Assembly (NCBI GenBank): GCA_963749895.1
Contig: CAVVOG010000001.1
Coordinates: 496,001-560,000 of the forward strand
DNA: 64,000 nt
Reading direction: 5' to 3'
Origin: AC-51 sp963749895
Lineage (GTDB): Bacteria; Actinomycetota; UBA4738; HRBIN12
Below, piece by piece: positions 1-9,090 of this stretch (positions are counted from its first letter, which is position 1; each line of letters starts with the position of its first letter). Below the pieces are notes generated by a model. The model had not been told where the DNA came from, searched no databases, and saw only the letters and a list, made by a program, of their open reading frames with translations. A program made the translations under genes and the position numbers.

Positions 1-3000
1 GCGCCTCGAGCGCGTCGCCGATCATCGTGCGCCACGCATCGGGGAGCTGACGAGCGCGCGCCTCGCCGACCTCACCGCGGGCGAGATGCATCAGGAGCAT
101 GTCCGGATAGAGCTGCACGCCTCGTTCGGGCGAAAGGCGACCGACGATCTCGGCCAAGAGATCGCTGTCCACCCGTTCGCCGCGCCTGGCGTGGATCGTG
201 GCGACCTTCGCGTACGAGGCGGCGCAGAAGTAGGGAGGCACATCCCGTCGGTCTCCCAGGAGGTCGCGGATCACGTCGAACTCGGCGATCGCCTCGTCCC
301 ACCTGCCGAGGGCCTCGAGGGCGCGGACCTTCCAGCTCCGGTTGTGGATCTCGACGTTGGGACCCTTCCCACCGATCCGCGCGATGCCTTCGTCGGCGAG
401 CGCGATCGCCTCTTCGTAGCGCCCCTGCACGGTCCGCATCCACGCGCCCATGGCATAGAAGTCCCCGATCTCGGTGACCGAGGTGACCTGCGGCATGATC
501 TCGCGGCGCCGCAGCCACGCGCGCTCGGCGCGGTCGTAGAGCCCCGACGACAGGTACGCACCGTTCGCTTGGTCGAGCGCCGCCGACGCCAGGTTGGGGA
601 GCCCGAGCCGGATCGCGGCCTCGGCCGCCTCCATGCCCGCGGCCTCGTCGGCCTCGAGCTCCTGCATCGTGGCATCCTCGCGCGGGAAGGCGAACAACCA
701 GCTGGCTCGCAAGCCCAGGAGCCGGATCCGTTCCCGGTTGTCACCGGGCGGCAGCGCCGCGAAACCGCGTTCCAGGAGCGTCCGCACCTCGTGCTCGGGC
801 GGGACCCCTGATGACATCGAGCCGGGCCAACGTTGCGCGATCTCACACGCGTCGGCGCACAGACGAGCCATCCGTATCCCGTCGAACGGCTCCACCCGCT
901 CGCACGCGTCTGCCGCCTCGGTGAAGTACCGCCACGCCAGATCGCCGACGGTCCGGTCGAGCATCACCCTCGCGAGCGCCTCGAGGGCGTCGGTCCGCTC
1001 GCGATCGTCGACGGCCAGGTCGAGGGCGGACCGCGCGAGGCGCTCGGACGTGGCGAAGACCACGCGTCGACGCGCCGCCATCGACGCGTCGATGGCCCAG
1101 CGCAGCGCGCGGCGGCGGAGCCCCTCGTCGGGAGTCTCACCGATCTCGCGCGCGATGTGGATGGCGGTCGCGCCGTGGTGAGCGAGGAGTTCGGCGAACT
1201 CCGGCGCTCGGTCCCCCGCGGTCGTCTCGAGCCACGTGGCGACCGCCTCGTGCGCCGCGATCCGCTCGCGCCGTGGGAGCGATTCGTAGGCGACGTCGCG
1301 GGTGAGGATGTGCTTGAACAGGTACTCGCGTTCGCCGGCGAGGGTCGAGCCCGGGCGCGACACCACGAGTTCGCGGTCCTCGAGCCGGCGCATGGCCTCG
1401 GACACGGTGGCCCGGTCGGCGCCGACGCGGTCCGCGACCGGCCCGGTCCAGAACACGCGGCCGACCACGGCCGCGGCCTGGAGGATCCGCTTGTCCGGCG
1501 GGTCGAGCAGGTCGATCCGGGAGGCGAGGACCGCCTGGACCGTGTCGGGGATCCGGACGTCCGCGATCGAGGCCGTGGCGCGCCAGCGATCGCCTTCTCG
1601 CTCGAGCGACCCGTCGTCGATCAAGCGCCGGATGATCTCCTCGAGGAAGAACGGGTTGCCCTCGGCGCGCTCGACCATCGTCGCGTGCACCGACGGCGGT
1701 AGGTCGTCGACCGTCAGCAGCAGCTCGATCAGGTGCTGGGATTGGTCGGCGGTGAGGGGGTCGAGTGCGATCGCGGACATCGACCGGCGACCCCCGCCCC
1801 ACGTCGGCCGACGCGAGGTCAGGTCTGGCCGCGACGGACACAGCAACATGACAGGCCCCTCGACCCGTTCGGCGAGCGTGTCGAGCAGATCCAGCAGGAC
1901 CGGTTCGGCCCAATGGATGTCCTCGATCACGACGACCGCCGGCGCGGACACGGCGAGCGCGGTGAAGAACGAGCGCCACGCGGCGTCGACCTCGTCACGC
2001 ACCTGATCCGGGTCCATCGACTCCAGCGACGGGTCGAGATCGGGCAGACCGATCGTGTAGGCGAGGGCGGCCGTGGCGAGCACCGGATCGGCCGTCACCT
2101 CGGCGGTGAGCAGATCGTGGCCGAGCTTGCGGACCTTCTCGATCGCGAGTTCGGTGGCGTCGGTGTCCAGGATGCCCGCGTGGCCCTTGAGGATCTCGGC
2201 GAGCGGCCAGTAGGCGATGCCGTCGCCGTACGGCAGGCAGCGCCCGCGCAGCACGAGCGGCGGCGGGTCGGTGGCCTCGGTCCACGCCAGGAACTCGCGC
2301 GTCAGACGGCTCTTGCCGACACCCGCGTCGCCGTACACGGTGACCAGGCTCGGCTTGCGCTCGCTGGCGGTCCTCGCGTAGACGCTGCGCAGCAGGTCCA
2401 TCTCGGCGTCGCGCCCGACCATCGGCGCGCGCAACCCAGGTACGCCTCGTTCGGTCTCGACGGCGTCGTCGCCCGCCAAGCGGTATCCGCGGACGGGTTC
2501 GGCCTTGCCCTTGAGTTCGAGCGGTCCCAGGTCGATCAGGCGGGCCCGCGGCACCGACCGGGCGGTACGCTCACCGAGCACGATGGTGCCGGGCTGGGCG
2601 GCGGCCTCCAGGCGTTGTGCGGCGTTGACGACGTCGCCCGTGACCATCGCTTCGCCCGGCTTCGGGTCCGTGGTGGCGAGCACCTCGCCCGTGTTCACGC
2701 CGATCCGGATCTGCAGCCGGACGTCGTGGCGGGCGCTCAGATCCTCGTTCACGGTCTCGAGGCGCGCGAGCATCCTGGCCGCGGCGCGCAGCGCCCGCGC
2801 CGGGTCGTCCTCGTGGGCAGTGGGGACACCGAACGCCGCCATCACCGCGTCGCCGATGAACTTCTCGACGGTGCCGCCCTCGGCTTCGATCTCCTCGCGC
2901 ATCGCGGCGAAGTAGGTCTGGAGCACGTCGCGGAGCTGCTCGGGATCGAGCTGCTCACCGAGCGAGGTCGAGCCCGTGACATCGGCGAACAGCACGGTGA

Positions 3001-3196
3001 CGAGCTTCCGTTCGCCTGCAGGGCCTCTCCCGGTGTCGCCCGCCGCCACCGGGGCGCCGCACGAAGGGCAGAACGCGGCGTCGTGGGGCAGGTCGGCCCC
3101 ACACGAGGCGCAGGTGACCATGAGTGACGCGCCGCAGGTCGCGCAGAAGCGTGCCCCCGGTGTGGAGGTGGCCCCACAGGATCCGCAAATCGGCAT
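1..3196 (-). CDS. Class III nucleotide cyclase / AAA ATPase / TPR signalling protein (C-terminus outside window)
   Basis: About 1065 codons are visible and the frame is still open at base 1. Two CxxC...CxxC zinc ribbons come first (C4, C7, C18, C21 and C29, C32, C43, C46). A class III adenylate/guanylate cyclase domain follows with both metal aspartates (FADVTGST, D72; KFIGDAVMAAFG, D116). A P-loop ATPase comes next (GDAGVGKSRLT near residue 295) with an HWAEP stretch, then a helical TPR-like region. Cyclase-ATPase-TPR proteins of this build are common in actinobacteria as large signal-responsive regulators; cNMP production is inferred from intact metal residues. The ATG at 3196 sits 7 nt downstream of a -10 box (TACGCT, bases 3208-3203), so the mRNA is probably leaderless. 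It is divergent from yaaA. Confidence 0.9.
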   Translation of the reverse strand, partial: MPICGSCGATSTPGARFCATCGASLMVTCASCGADLPHDAAFCPSCGAPVAAGDTGRGPAGERKLVTVLFADVTGSTSLGEQLDPEQLRDVLQTYFAAMREEIEAEGGTVEKFIGDAVMAAFGVPTAHEDDPARALRAAARMLARLETVNEDLSARHDVRLQIRIGVNTGEVLATTDPKPGEAMVTGDVVNAAQRLEAAAQPGTIVLGERTARSVPRARLIDLGPLELKGKAEPVRGYRLAGDDAVETERGVPGLRAPMVGRDAEMDLLRSVYARTASERKPSLVTVYGDAGVGKSRLTREFLAWTEATDPPPLVLRGRCLPYGDGIAYWPLAEILKGHAGILDTDATELAIEKVRKLGHDLLTAEVTADPVLATAALAYTIGLPDLDPSLESMDPDQVRDEVDAAWRSFFTALAVSAPAVVVIEDIHWAEPVLLDLLDTLAERVEGPVMLLCPSRPDLTSRRPTWGGGRRSMSAIALDPLTADQSQHLIELLLTVDDLPPSVHATMVERAEGNPFFLEEIIRRLIDDGSLEREGDRWRATASIADVRIPDTVQAVLASRIDLLDPPDKRILQAAAVVGRVFWTGPVADRVGADRATVSEAMRRLEDRELVVSRPGSTLAGEREYLFKHILTRDVAYESLPRRERIAAHEAVATWLETTAGDRAPEFAELLAHHGATAIHIAREIGETPDEGLRRRALRWAIDASMAARRRVVFATSERLARSALDLAVDDRERTDALEALARVMLDRTVGDLAWRYFTEAADACERVEPFDGIRMARLCADACEIAQRWPGSMSSGVPPEHEVRTLLERGFAALPPGDNRERIRLLGLRASWLFAFPREDATMQELEADEAAGMEAAEAAIRLGLPNLASAALDQANGAYLSSGLYDRAERAWLRRREIMPQVTSVTEIGDFYAMGAWMRTVQGRYEEAIALADEGIARIGGKGPNVEIHNRSWKVRALEALGRWDEAIAEFDVIRDLLGDRRDVPPYFCAASYAKVATIHARRGERVDSDLLAEIVGRLSPERGVQLYPDMLLMHLARGEVGEARARQLPDAWRTMIGDALEA

Positions 3197-3305
3197 CGGG
3201 GCAGCGTAATCGGGTCCGGCGCCGGGCGTGGCGACCCGGCCGTACCTGGGCGCCCCGCTCGGCAACGGTCCCGCGGCCCTGGGTTCCACGCAGCATCATG
3301 TGGTC

Positions 3306-4091
3306 ATGGCTCCTGCCCTGCTGATCCTGCTCCCACCCTCTGAGGGGAAGGCTCCCGGCGGCGACGGCCTTCCGTGGGCCGCAGGGACGATGACGCTCGA
3401 TCTCGACGAACGACGCGAGCGCGTGCTCACCGCCGTGGAGACCGCGATGCGGGGGAGCGAGTCCGTCCGGTCGAAGCTTCTCGGGGTCAAGGGGTCGGCG
3501 CTCGCCTCGGCCACCGAGGCGAACCGACGGGTCCGCGAGGCGCCGACCCTTCCGGCGATCGAGCGATACACCGGCGTCCTCTACGACGCGCTCGACGCGG
3601 GCTCGCTGCCCGCCGCCGCGCGACGCCGGCTCGACGGATCCGTGCTGATCCTGTCCGGGCTGTGGGGGGCGGTCGCCCCGTCCGATCGGATCCCCGACTA
3701 CAAGCTGAAGATGGGCGCGACGCTCCCTCGCCTGGGGAAGCTCGCGACGTGGTGGCGCGACGACCTCTCGGAGGCGATCGCCGAGCGTGCCACGGGTCGC
3801 CGGGTCTGGAACCTGCTCCCGAACGAGCACGCGGCCGCGTGGCGGGCGCCGGACGGGCTGCCGCAATGGTCGGTCCGGTTCCTCGAGCCCGGGAAGGACG
3901 GCACGCTCGTGGCCGTCAGCCACTGGAACAAGTCCTTGAAGGGGGCGCTCGTGCGGCACCTCCTGACGCATCCGTCGACGACGCCCGAGACGCTCGCGTC
4001 CTGGGAGCATCCATCGGGGTACCGGTACGCCCCGGCACTCGATGAGCGCCGGGGCGATCTCACCCTCCTGTCGTTGGTCCGCCACGACTAG
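3306..4091 (+). CDS. yaaA: YaaA-family (DUF328) peroxide-stress protein
   Basis: This 261-residue protein carries the family signature PPSEGK near the N-terminus, the central LSGLWGAV and DYKLKMG segments and the NLLPNEHAAAW region typical of DUF328/UPF0246. E. coli YaaA limits free iron during hydrogen peroxide stress and members bind DNA; the role here is inferred by homology. The ATG at 3306 is chosen because the family-specific sequence starts right after it; an in-frame ATG at 3228 and a GTG at 3300 are alternatives. No Shine-Dalgarno sequence is visible. The gene is followed at once by a strong hairpin and so is probably monocistronic. Confidence 0.9.
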   Translation: MAPALLILLPPSEGKAPGGDGLPWAAGTMTLDLDERRERVLTAVETAMRGSESVRSKLLGVKGSALASATEANRRVREAPTLPAIERYTGVLYDALDAGSLPAAARRRLDGSVLILSGLWGAVAPSDRIPDYKLKMGATLPRLGKLATWWRDDLSEAIAERATGRRVWNLLPNEHAAAWRAPDGLPQWSVRFLEPGKDGTLVAVSHWNKSLKGALVRHLLTHPSTTPETLASWEHPSGYRYAPALDERRGDLTLLSLVRHD

Positions 4092-4123
4092 GGTGACCCG
4101 CGGATGGTCCGCGGGCCTCACCC
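4091..4123 (+). terminator. Intrinsic-like terminator hairpin after yaaA
   Basis: A stem starts on the last base of the yaaA stop codon. GGGTGA pairs with TCACCC and CCCGCGGA pairs with TCCGCGGG around a 3-nt loop, with one 2-nt bulge. That is 14 paired bases, almost all G-C. There is no U-tract, as is usual for GC-rich actinobacterial terminators. It would separate yaaA from the sulfatase gene. Confidence 0.7.
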
Positions 4124-4287
4124 GAGCGCGGAGCGATCACCGACCTTCGGCCCGTCCGCTCCCGATCTCAGCGTCCGTTCCATCTAGCGTTACCGACACG
4201 AAAGGGCACACCCGTCGTGAGGCGGGGACGCGAAGCCAGGGATCTCGCCCACCGAGATCGCCCGGCCGCCGACAGGAGGTCGTACCG

Positions 4288-5700
4288 ATGAGCCGGAACC
4301 GCCGCAAGGCCTTCGTGGCCGCGCTGGCCGGTGTGCTCGTACTCCTGTCCACGCTGCCGCTGACCTCGCCGGCCGTTCCGAGGGCGGCGGCAGAGACGCG
4401 TCCGAACGTCGTGCTGATCGTCTCGGACGATCAGCGCTGGGACACGCTGTGGGCGATGCCCGCGGTCCGCGAGCTCCTCGGTGCCAGCGGCGTCACGTTC
4501 GAGAACGCCTTCGTCCCGAACCCGGTGTGCTGCCCGAGTCGTGCCAGCATCCTGACCGGCACGTACTCCCACACGAACGGGGTCTGGACGAATCGGAACG
4601 GCGCGTACGGGGGGTTCGAGGCGTTCGACGAGACCTCGACCCTGGCCACCTGGCTCCAGGACGCCGGCTACCGCACCGGCCTGATGGGTAAGTACCTCAA
4701 CGGCTACCACCGGCCCGGCAGACAGGAGCTGTACGTGCCCGAAGGGTGGGATCGCTGGTGGTCGTTCGTCGGCGGGAGGTACTACGGGTTCAGCGTCAAC
4801 AGCGACGGCGCGATCGTGAGCTACGGAGAGGAGGAGACCGACTACGTGACCGACGTCATGGCCGCTGAGGCCGAGGCGTTCATCCGCGCCGAGCAGCCCG
4901 ACCCGTTCTTCCTGTACCTCACCCCGAAGGCGCCGCACCTGCCCTCCACCCCCGCGGCGCGCCACGCCTCACTCTTCCAGGATCTGGAGCCCTGGCGGCC
5001 GGCGTCGTGGAACGAGGCCGACATGTCCGACAAGCCGACGTTCCTGCGCAAGCGTCCCGAGCTCTCGATCGAGCAGATCGCAGCCCTCGATCACAAGCGA
5101 CTCGAGATGCTCCGGAGCCTCGTCGCCCTCGACGAGATGGTGGCCCGCGTCGTGACGGCGCTCGAGGAGACCGGGCAGCTCCGAGACACGATGATCATCT
5201 TCACCTCGGACAACGGGTACGCGTGGGGCGAGCACCGGTGGGATCGGAAGACGCTCGCGTACGAGGAGGTGATCCGCGTTCCCATGGTGATCCGGTTCGA
5301 TCGGCTCATCGGAGCGCCGCTCGTCGACGCGAACCTCGCGCTGAACATCGACCTCGCGCCGACGATCGCCGAGGTGACCGGCCTGTCCCCCCCACCGATG
5401 GACGGAGCCAGCCTGGTCCCCTTGCTCACCGAGACGACCCCCGTCGAGTGGCGTCAGGACTTCCTCGTCGAGCATTGGGGCGGCAAGATCCCCCCGTACT
5501 GCGGCGTGCGCACGACCGGTCACCTCTACGTCGCGTATGCCGACGGCCAGGAGGAGCTCTACCGCCTGGCGAAGGATCCCGATCAACTGGACAACCTCGC
5601 GACCGACCCGACGGAGGCATCCCTGCGTGATCGGCTCCGCTCGCGTCTGGTCAGCCTCTGCTCATCCCCGCCGCCGGGCATGGATCCGATCGGGCTCTGA
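4288..5700 (+). CDS. Secreted type I sulfatase (formylglycine-dependent)
   Basis: This 470-residue protein has an N-terminal signal peptide (basic start, hydrophobic core at residues 8-24, Ala-rich cleavage region ending around residue 35). The mature part opens with NVVLIVSDDQRWD, whose D47 and D48 are metal ligands. The active-site motif CCPSRAS follows: C81 of C-x-P-S-R is the residue converted to formylglycine. FTSDNG later supplies further metal ligands. It should hydrolyse a sulfate ester outside the membrane; the substrate cannot be told. Activity needs a formylglycine-generating enzyme, not seen in this window. The ATG at 4288 is picked over upstream starts because of a strong AGGAGGT at 4274-4280 and the signal peptide that follows. 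Confidence 0.93.
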   Translation: MSRNRRKAFVAALAGVLVLLSTLPLTSPAVPRAAAETRPNVVLIVSDDQRWDTLWAMPAVRELLGASGVTFENAFVPNPVCCPSRASILTGTYSHTNGVWTNRNGAYGGFEAFDETSTLATWLQDAGYRTGLMGKYLNGYHRPGRQELYVPEGWDRWWSFVGGRYYGFSVNSDGAIVSYGEEETDYVTDVMAAEAEAFIRAEQPDPFFLYLTPKAPHLPSTPAARHASLFQDLEPWRPASWNEADMSDKPTFLRKRPELSIEQIAALDHKRLEMLRSLVALDEMVARVVTALEETGQLRDTMIIFTSDNGYAWGEHRWDRKTLAYEEVIRVPMVIRFDRLIGAPLVDANLALNIDLAPTIAEVTGLSPPPMDGASLVPLLTETTPVEWRQDFLVEHWGGKIPPYCGVRTTGHLYVAYADGQEELYRLAKDPDQLDNLATDPTEASLRDRLRSRLVSLCSSPPPGMDPIGL

Positions 5701-5775
5701 CGATCGAGTCGGCCTCTGCCTGCGACGTGGAGCGACCTCGACGGCCGCAGAGGAAGGGAGCCCGCGGCGCCGGCG

Positions 5776-7206
5776 TCAGGTCAGGCAGAACAGCGGGGTC
5801 TGGGCGGTGATCGGCGCGGACCACCGGCCCGGCAGGGGTCCGTCGAGGCCCCGCACCCGGTAGACGTAGGTCGAGTCCACCCCCAGGTCGGTATCACGAT
5901 GGACGGTGGTGCCCGCCCCGACGGTCGCGACCTGCTGCCAGGCCTCACCGGCCGGGTTGCGCCGCCAGAGCTCGTAGCCGGTCGCACCGAACACGCCGGT
6001 CCACGCGACGTCGGCGCCCGTCGAGAGGAAGCCGTCGCAGGAGGTCGTGGCGGCGAGGTCCTCGGGGCCGGGCAGGACGGGCGGGGCTTGCAGGGTGGCG
6101 CGGACGGGTTCGTCGAGCCTGAGCAGGGCGGGGCCGAGCAGGGCGGCCGCGGCGAGCACCACGGTCGTCGCCAGGGCCGTGGCGATGGCCCGCCCACGCC
6201 TCGGGCGCGCACGTGAGGGCTCTGTCGGCGCGTCGGGGAGGGCCACCGTCATCGTAGGGGTCCGGAGCCGACGGGTCCCGTCGGTCCGAGGGGGATCCGC
6301 GAGCGTGATCGCGTTCGTCGGTTCCGCCGCGGGCCGTTCGGTCGGCAGGTACGCGGCGAGCCGCCTGAGCTCCTCGGCGAGGGCGCCGGCGTCGGCGGGT
6401 CGCACCCCGGGGTCACGGTCGAGGCACCGCAGGACGGTCTCGTCGATCCCGACGGGCACCGAGGGGTCGATCACCGACGGTGCCGGGGGTCGCGCGACGG
6501 CGAGTCGGGCCGCGACGTCCTCGCCGGTGAACGGAGGCCGGCCGGTCAGCAGCTCGTAGAGCACGGCGCCCAGCCCGTAGACGTCGACCCGTTGGTCGGA
6601 GCGCTCGCCGGCCAGGACCTCGGGCGCGGCGTACGCCAGCGTCCCGTGGGCGGTGACCGAACCCCCGTGACCGGAGCCTTGGACGGCCCTCGCGATCCCG
6701 AAGTCGAGCACCTTCACCGCGCCGTCGGTGCGGACCATCACGTTGCCAGGAGCGACGTCGCGGTGGACGACCCCCCGAGCGTGGGCGTGCCCGAGCGCCT
6801 CCGCGACGGAGGTGGCGATGCCCGCCGCTCGTGCCGGCGCCAGCGGCCCCTCGACGCGCTGCAGCTCGAAGAGGGTGCGACCGGGCACGTGTTCGAGGAC
6901 GAGGTACACGCGATCGGCGTCCTCTCCGAAATCGTGGACCGCGACGATCGCCGGATGCTGCAGGCGTGCCGCGGTGCGGGCCTCGCGGTGGAAGCGGGCG
7001 ACGAACCGACGGTCGCGCGCGAGCTCCTCCCGCAGGACCTTGACGGCCACGGTGCGGTCGAGTCGGTGGTCGGCCGCCTCGTAGACCTCACCCATCCCGC
7101 CCCGACCGAGCAACGCCCGCAGCTCGTAGCGCCCGGCGAGCGTCACCCCGGTGAGAGCGGGGGTCGCCGTCGCGCGGGACGCGGGGGAAGGGGCAGGGGC
7201 CGACAT
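5776..7206 (-). CDS. PknB-type membrane Ser/Thr protein kinase with extracellular FN3-like domain
   Basis: Residues 27-285 form a bacterial Hanks-type kinase: glycine loop GRGGMGEVYEA (34-44), catalytic lysine K56, HRD at 148-150 and DFG at 168-170. A Pro/Arg-rich linker, one transmembrane helix (about 340-362) and a roughly 110-residue extracellular domain with an FN3-like pattern follow. The catalytic loop reads HRDVAPGN, so the usual lysine two residues after the catalytic Asp is alanine (A152). This may weaken or alter catalysis. The start ATG lies 8 nt from a -10 box (TAGCAT, bases 7220-7215). It is convergent with the sulfatase gene, with 75 bp between them holding nothing obvious. Confidence 0.93.
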   Translation of the reverse strand: MSAPAPSPASRATATPALTGVTLAGRYELRALLGRGGMGEVYEAADHRLDRTVAVKVLREELARDRRFVARFHREARTAARLQHPAIVAVHDFGEDADRVYLVLEHVPGRTLFELQRVEGPLAPARAAGIATSVAEALGHAHARGVVHRDVAPGNVMVRTDGAVKVLDFGIARAVQGSGHGGSVTAHGTLAYAAPEVLAGERSDQRVDVYGLGAVLYELLTGRPPFTGEDVAARLAVARPPAPSVIDPSVPVGIDETVLRCLDRDPGVRPADAGALAEELRRLAAYLPTERPAAEPTNAITLADPPRTDGTRRLRTPTMTVALPDAPTEPSRARPRRGRAIATALATTVVLAAAALLGPALLRLDEPVRATLQAPPVLPGPEDLAATTSCDGFLSTGADVAWTGVFGATGYELWRRNPAGEAWQQVATVGAGTTVHRDTDLGVDSTYVYRVRGLDGPLPGRWSAPITAQTPLFCLT

Positions 7207-7286
7207 CGCTCACGATGCTACCGGCCGCGCCCCGTTCGCGGGAGGCGGTGACACCGTTCCTCCACATCCGCCCGCCGGCCGCCGGA

Positions 7287-7292
7287 TAGGCT
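7287..7292 (+). promoter_or_regulatory. -10 element TAGGCT giving a leaderless ABC transporter mRNA
   Basis: TAGGCT ends 5 nt before the ATG at 7298, so transcription should begin on or next to the start codon. No Shine-Dalgarno sequence is present. This is a clear instance of a pattern repeated at about 20 genes in the window. Confidence 0.6.
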
Positions 7293-7297
7293 GAGCC

Positions 7298-8230
7298 ATG
7301 GCCGTGATCGAGGTCGACGGGCTCCGCAAGGAGTTCCGCCATCTGGGTCGTGGTCGAACGGTCGCGGTCGGTGGGCTCGACCTGGCCGTCCCCGAGGGCG
7401 GGGTGTTCGGCTTCCTCGGACCGAACGGCGCCGGGAAGACCACCACGATCCGGTGCATCCTCGGGCTCGTTCGCCCCTCATCGGGGGGTGTTCGCCTCCT
7501 CGGCCGTGACGTGCCCCGGGACCTCGGGAGGGTGATCGGACAGGTCGGCTCCATCGTCGAGCAGCCTGCGCTCTACCCGAGGTTCAGCGGCCGACGGAAC
7601 CTCGAGATCCTGGGACGACTCGTGGGGGCGGGACGCGCCGACGTGGGTCGTGCGCTGGGACGGGTCGGGCTGTCCGATCGGGCCGACGACACGGTGAAGA
7701 CCTACTCCCTGGGGATGAAGCAGCGGCTGGCGATCGCCGCCGCGCTCCTGAAGGACCCGGCGGTGCTGGTGCTGGACGAGCCGGCGAACGGGCTCGATCC
7801 GGCCGGGATCGTCGAGGTCCGCGAGCTGCTGCGCTCGCTCGGGGCGGAGGGGCGGACCGTGTTCGTATCCAGCCACATCCTGTCCGAGGTGCAACAGACC
7901 GCCGACCGGGTGGCGATCCTCGCGCGCGGGCGTTGCGTGACGGCCGGTCCGGTCGAAGAGGTGCTCGCTGCCGGGGGCGCCCGGGGGCTGTTCGTTCGGC
8001 TCGGCGACCTCGAGGCGGGCCGTCGGGTCCTCGCGGATGCAGGGATCGACGTGGAGATCGCGGGTGGTGCGCTGCACGTGGCGCTCCCCCCCGACCAGGG
8101 GGAACGGGTCACGCGGACGCTGTCGGAGCAAGGGCTCTTCGTCGCCGAGCTCCGCCCCGACGCGGCGGACCTCGAGACCGTGTTCCTCGAGCTGACCCGG
8201 AGCGGTCCCGATGAGGAGGCCGCGACGTGA
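7298..8230 (+). CDS. ABC transporter ATP-binding protein (ABC-2 / drug-exporter type)
   Basis: This 310-residue protein has Walker A GPNGAGKTT, signature YSLGMKQRL, Walker B VLVLDEPANGLDP and a switch histidine (SSHILSEV). A roughly 90-residue C-terminal extension is typical of DrrA/NatA-type exporter ATPases. It hydrolyses ATP on the cytoplasmic side to drive the permease encoded next to it. The stop overlaps the GTG start of the permease (GTGA at 8227-8230), indicating translational coupling. The substrate cannot be told from sequence. Confidence 0.93.
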   Translation: MAVIEVDGLRKEFRHLGRGRTVAVGGLDLAVPEGGVFGFLGPNGAGKTTTIRCILGLVRPSSGGVRLLGRDVPRDLGRVIGQVGSIVEQPALYPRFSGRRNLEILGRLVGAGRADVGRALGRVGLSDRADDTVKTYSLGMKQRLAIAAALLKDPAVLVLDEPANGLDPAGIVEVRELLRSLGAEGRTVFVSSHILSEVQQTADRVAILARGRCVTAGPVEEVLAAGGARGLFVRLGDLEAGRRVLADAGIDVEIAGGALHVALPPDQGERVTRTLSEQGLFVAELRPDAADLETVFLELTRSGPDEEAAT

Positions 8231-9006
8231 TCCGGCTGACGTCGTCCGAGGCGCTGCGGATCGTCTCGCGACGGCTCGTCTGGGTGGTCACCGCGATCGC
8301 CGCGGGCCTCATCTTCGTGTCGCTCGTCACCGCGACGATCCGGTCCGACCCGTCAGGGAACGGGTTGCGTCTGACGGATCTGAACGGGTTGATCCAGGGG
8401 ATGAGCACCCTGGTCGGACTGCTCGGGGTCGTGCTCGGCGCCTCGCTCGTCGGTGCCGACTGGTCGACGGGATCGATGGCGACCCTGCTCACCTGGGAGC
8501 CGCGCCGGCTGGCCGTGTTCGCCGTGCGGGCCGCCCTCGTGGCCCTGACGGTCTTCGTGGTCGCCGTCGCCCTGCTCGTGTTCCTCGGCGTGTGCTTCCG
8601 TGTCGGGGTCGCCCTCCGGGGCTCGGCCTCGGGCGCCGACGGGTGGCTCGGCGACGTGGCCGGCTCGATCTTGCGGGTGGGTCTGCTGTCCGTGCTCTAC
8701 GGCCTGGTCGCGCACGCGTTCGCGTCGATCGGGCGATCGACCGCGGCCGGGCTCGGGATCGTCCTGGCCGAGCTGATCCTCGTCGAAGGGTTCCTCCGTG
8801 GGTTCCGCCCGTCGATCGAGCCGTGGCTGGCGCTCACGAACGCCGTCGTCCTGGTGAGCGGCAAGGCCCAGACGGTCGGGGGCGCCATGTTCGGCGAACC
8901 CGGGCAGACGATCACGCTCGGCCGGGCCCTCCTCACGTTGTGTGCCTACGTGTTCGTGGCGCTCGCGATCGCGGCGGCCGTGTTCCGGCGTCGCGACGTC
9001 ACCTGA
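8227..9006 (+). CDS. ABC-2 type transporter permease
   Basis: This 259-residue protein is very hydrophobic, with about six membrane helices (the first near residues 18-38, the last near 232-252), as expected for an ABC-2 permease. It starts on a GTG overlapping the stop of the ATPase gene. It forms the membrane channel of the exporter with that protein. Sequence alone does not name a substrate. Confidence 0.88.
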   Translation: MIRLTSSEALRIVSRRLVWVVTAIAAGLIFVSLVTATIRSDPSGNGLRLTDLNGLIQGMSTLVGLLGVVLGASLVGADWSTGSMATLLTWEPRRLAVFAVRAALVALTVFVVAVALLVFLGVCFRVGVALRGSASGADGWLGDVAGSILRVGLLSVLYGLVAHAFASIGRSTAAGLGIVLAELILVEGFLRGFRPSIEPWLALTNAVVLVSGKAQTVGGAMFGEPGQTITLGRALLTLCAYVFVALAIAAAVFRRRDVT

Positions 9007-9033
9007 GCTGGCGGGGGCGGGAGGGCACCCGCG

Positions 9034-9039
9034 TATACT
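9034..9039 (+). promoter_or_regulatory. Strong -10 element TATACT upstream of the DUF4446-bactofilin-serS run
   Basis: TATACT is the closest match to the TATAAT consensus in this part of the window and lies 51 nt before the ATG at 9091. It predicts a short leader of about 45 nt for the DUF4446, bactofilin and serS genes. Confidence 0.5.
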
Positions 9040-9090
9040 TCGTGCCCTCCGGGGGCCGCGGTCGTGCGGCGCCCGTCGGGAGTGACGACG

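Noticed and set aside
1733..3127. A 464-codon open frame on the plus strand opposite the cyclase gene
   Set aside because: The minus-strand frame has zinc ribbons, both cyclase aspartates and a P-loop. The plus-strand product is Arg/Gly/Asp-rich with no motif, a usual shadow in GC-rich DNA.
4126..4287. A possible small gene or riboswitch between the yaaA terminator and the sulfatase gene
   Set aside because: The stretch shows only a weak -10-like TAGCGT and the AGGAGGT of the sulfatase. I find no conserved fold or credible start.
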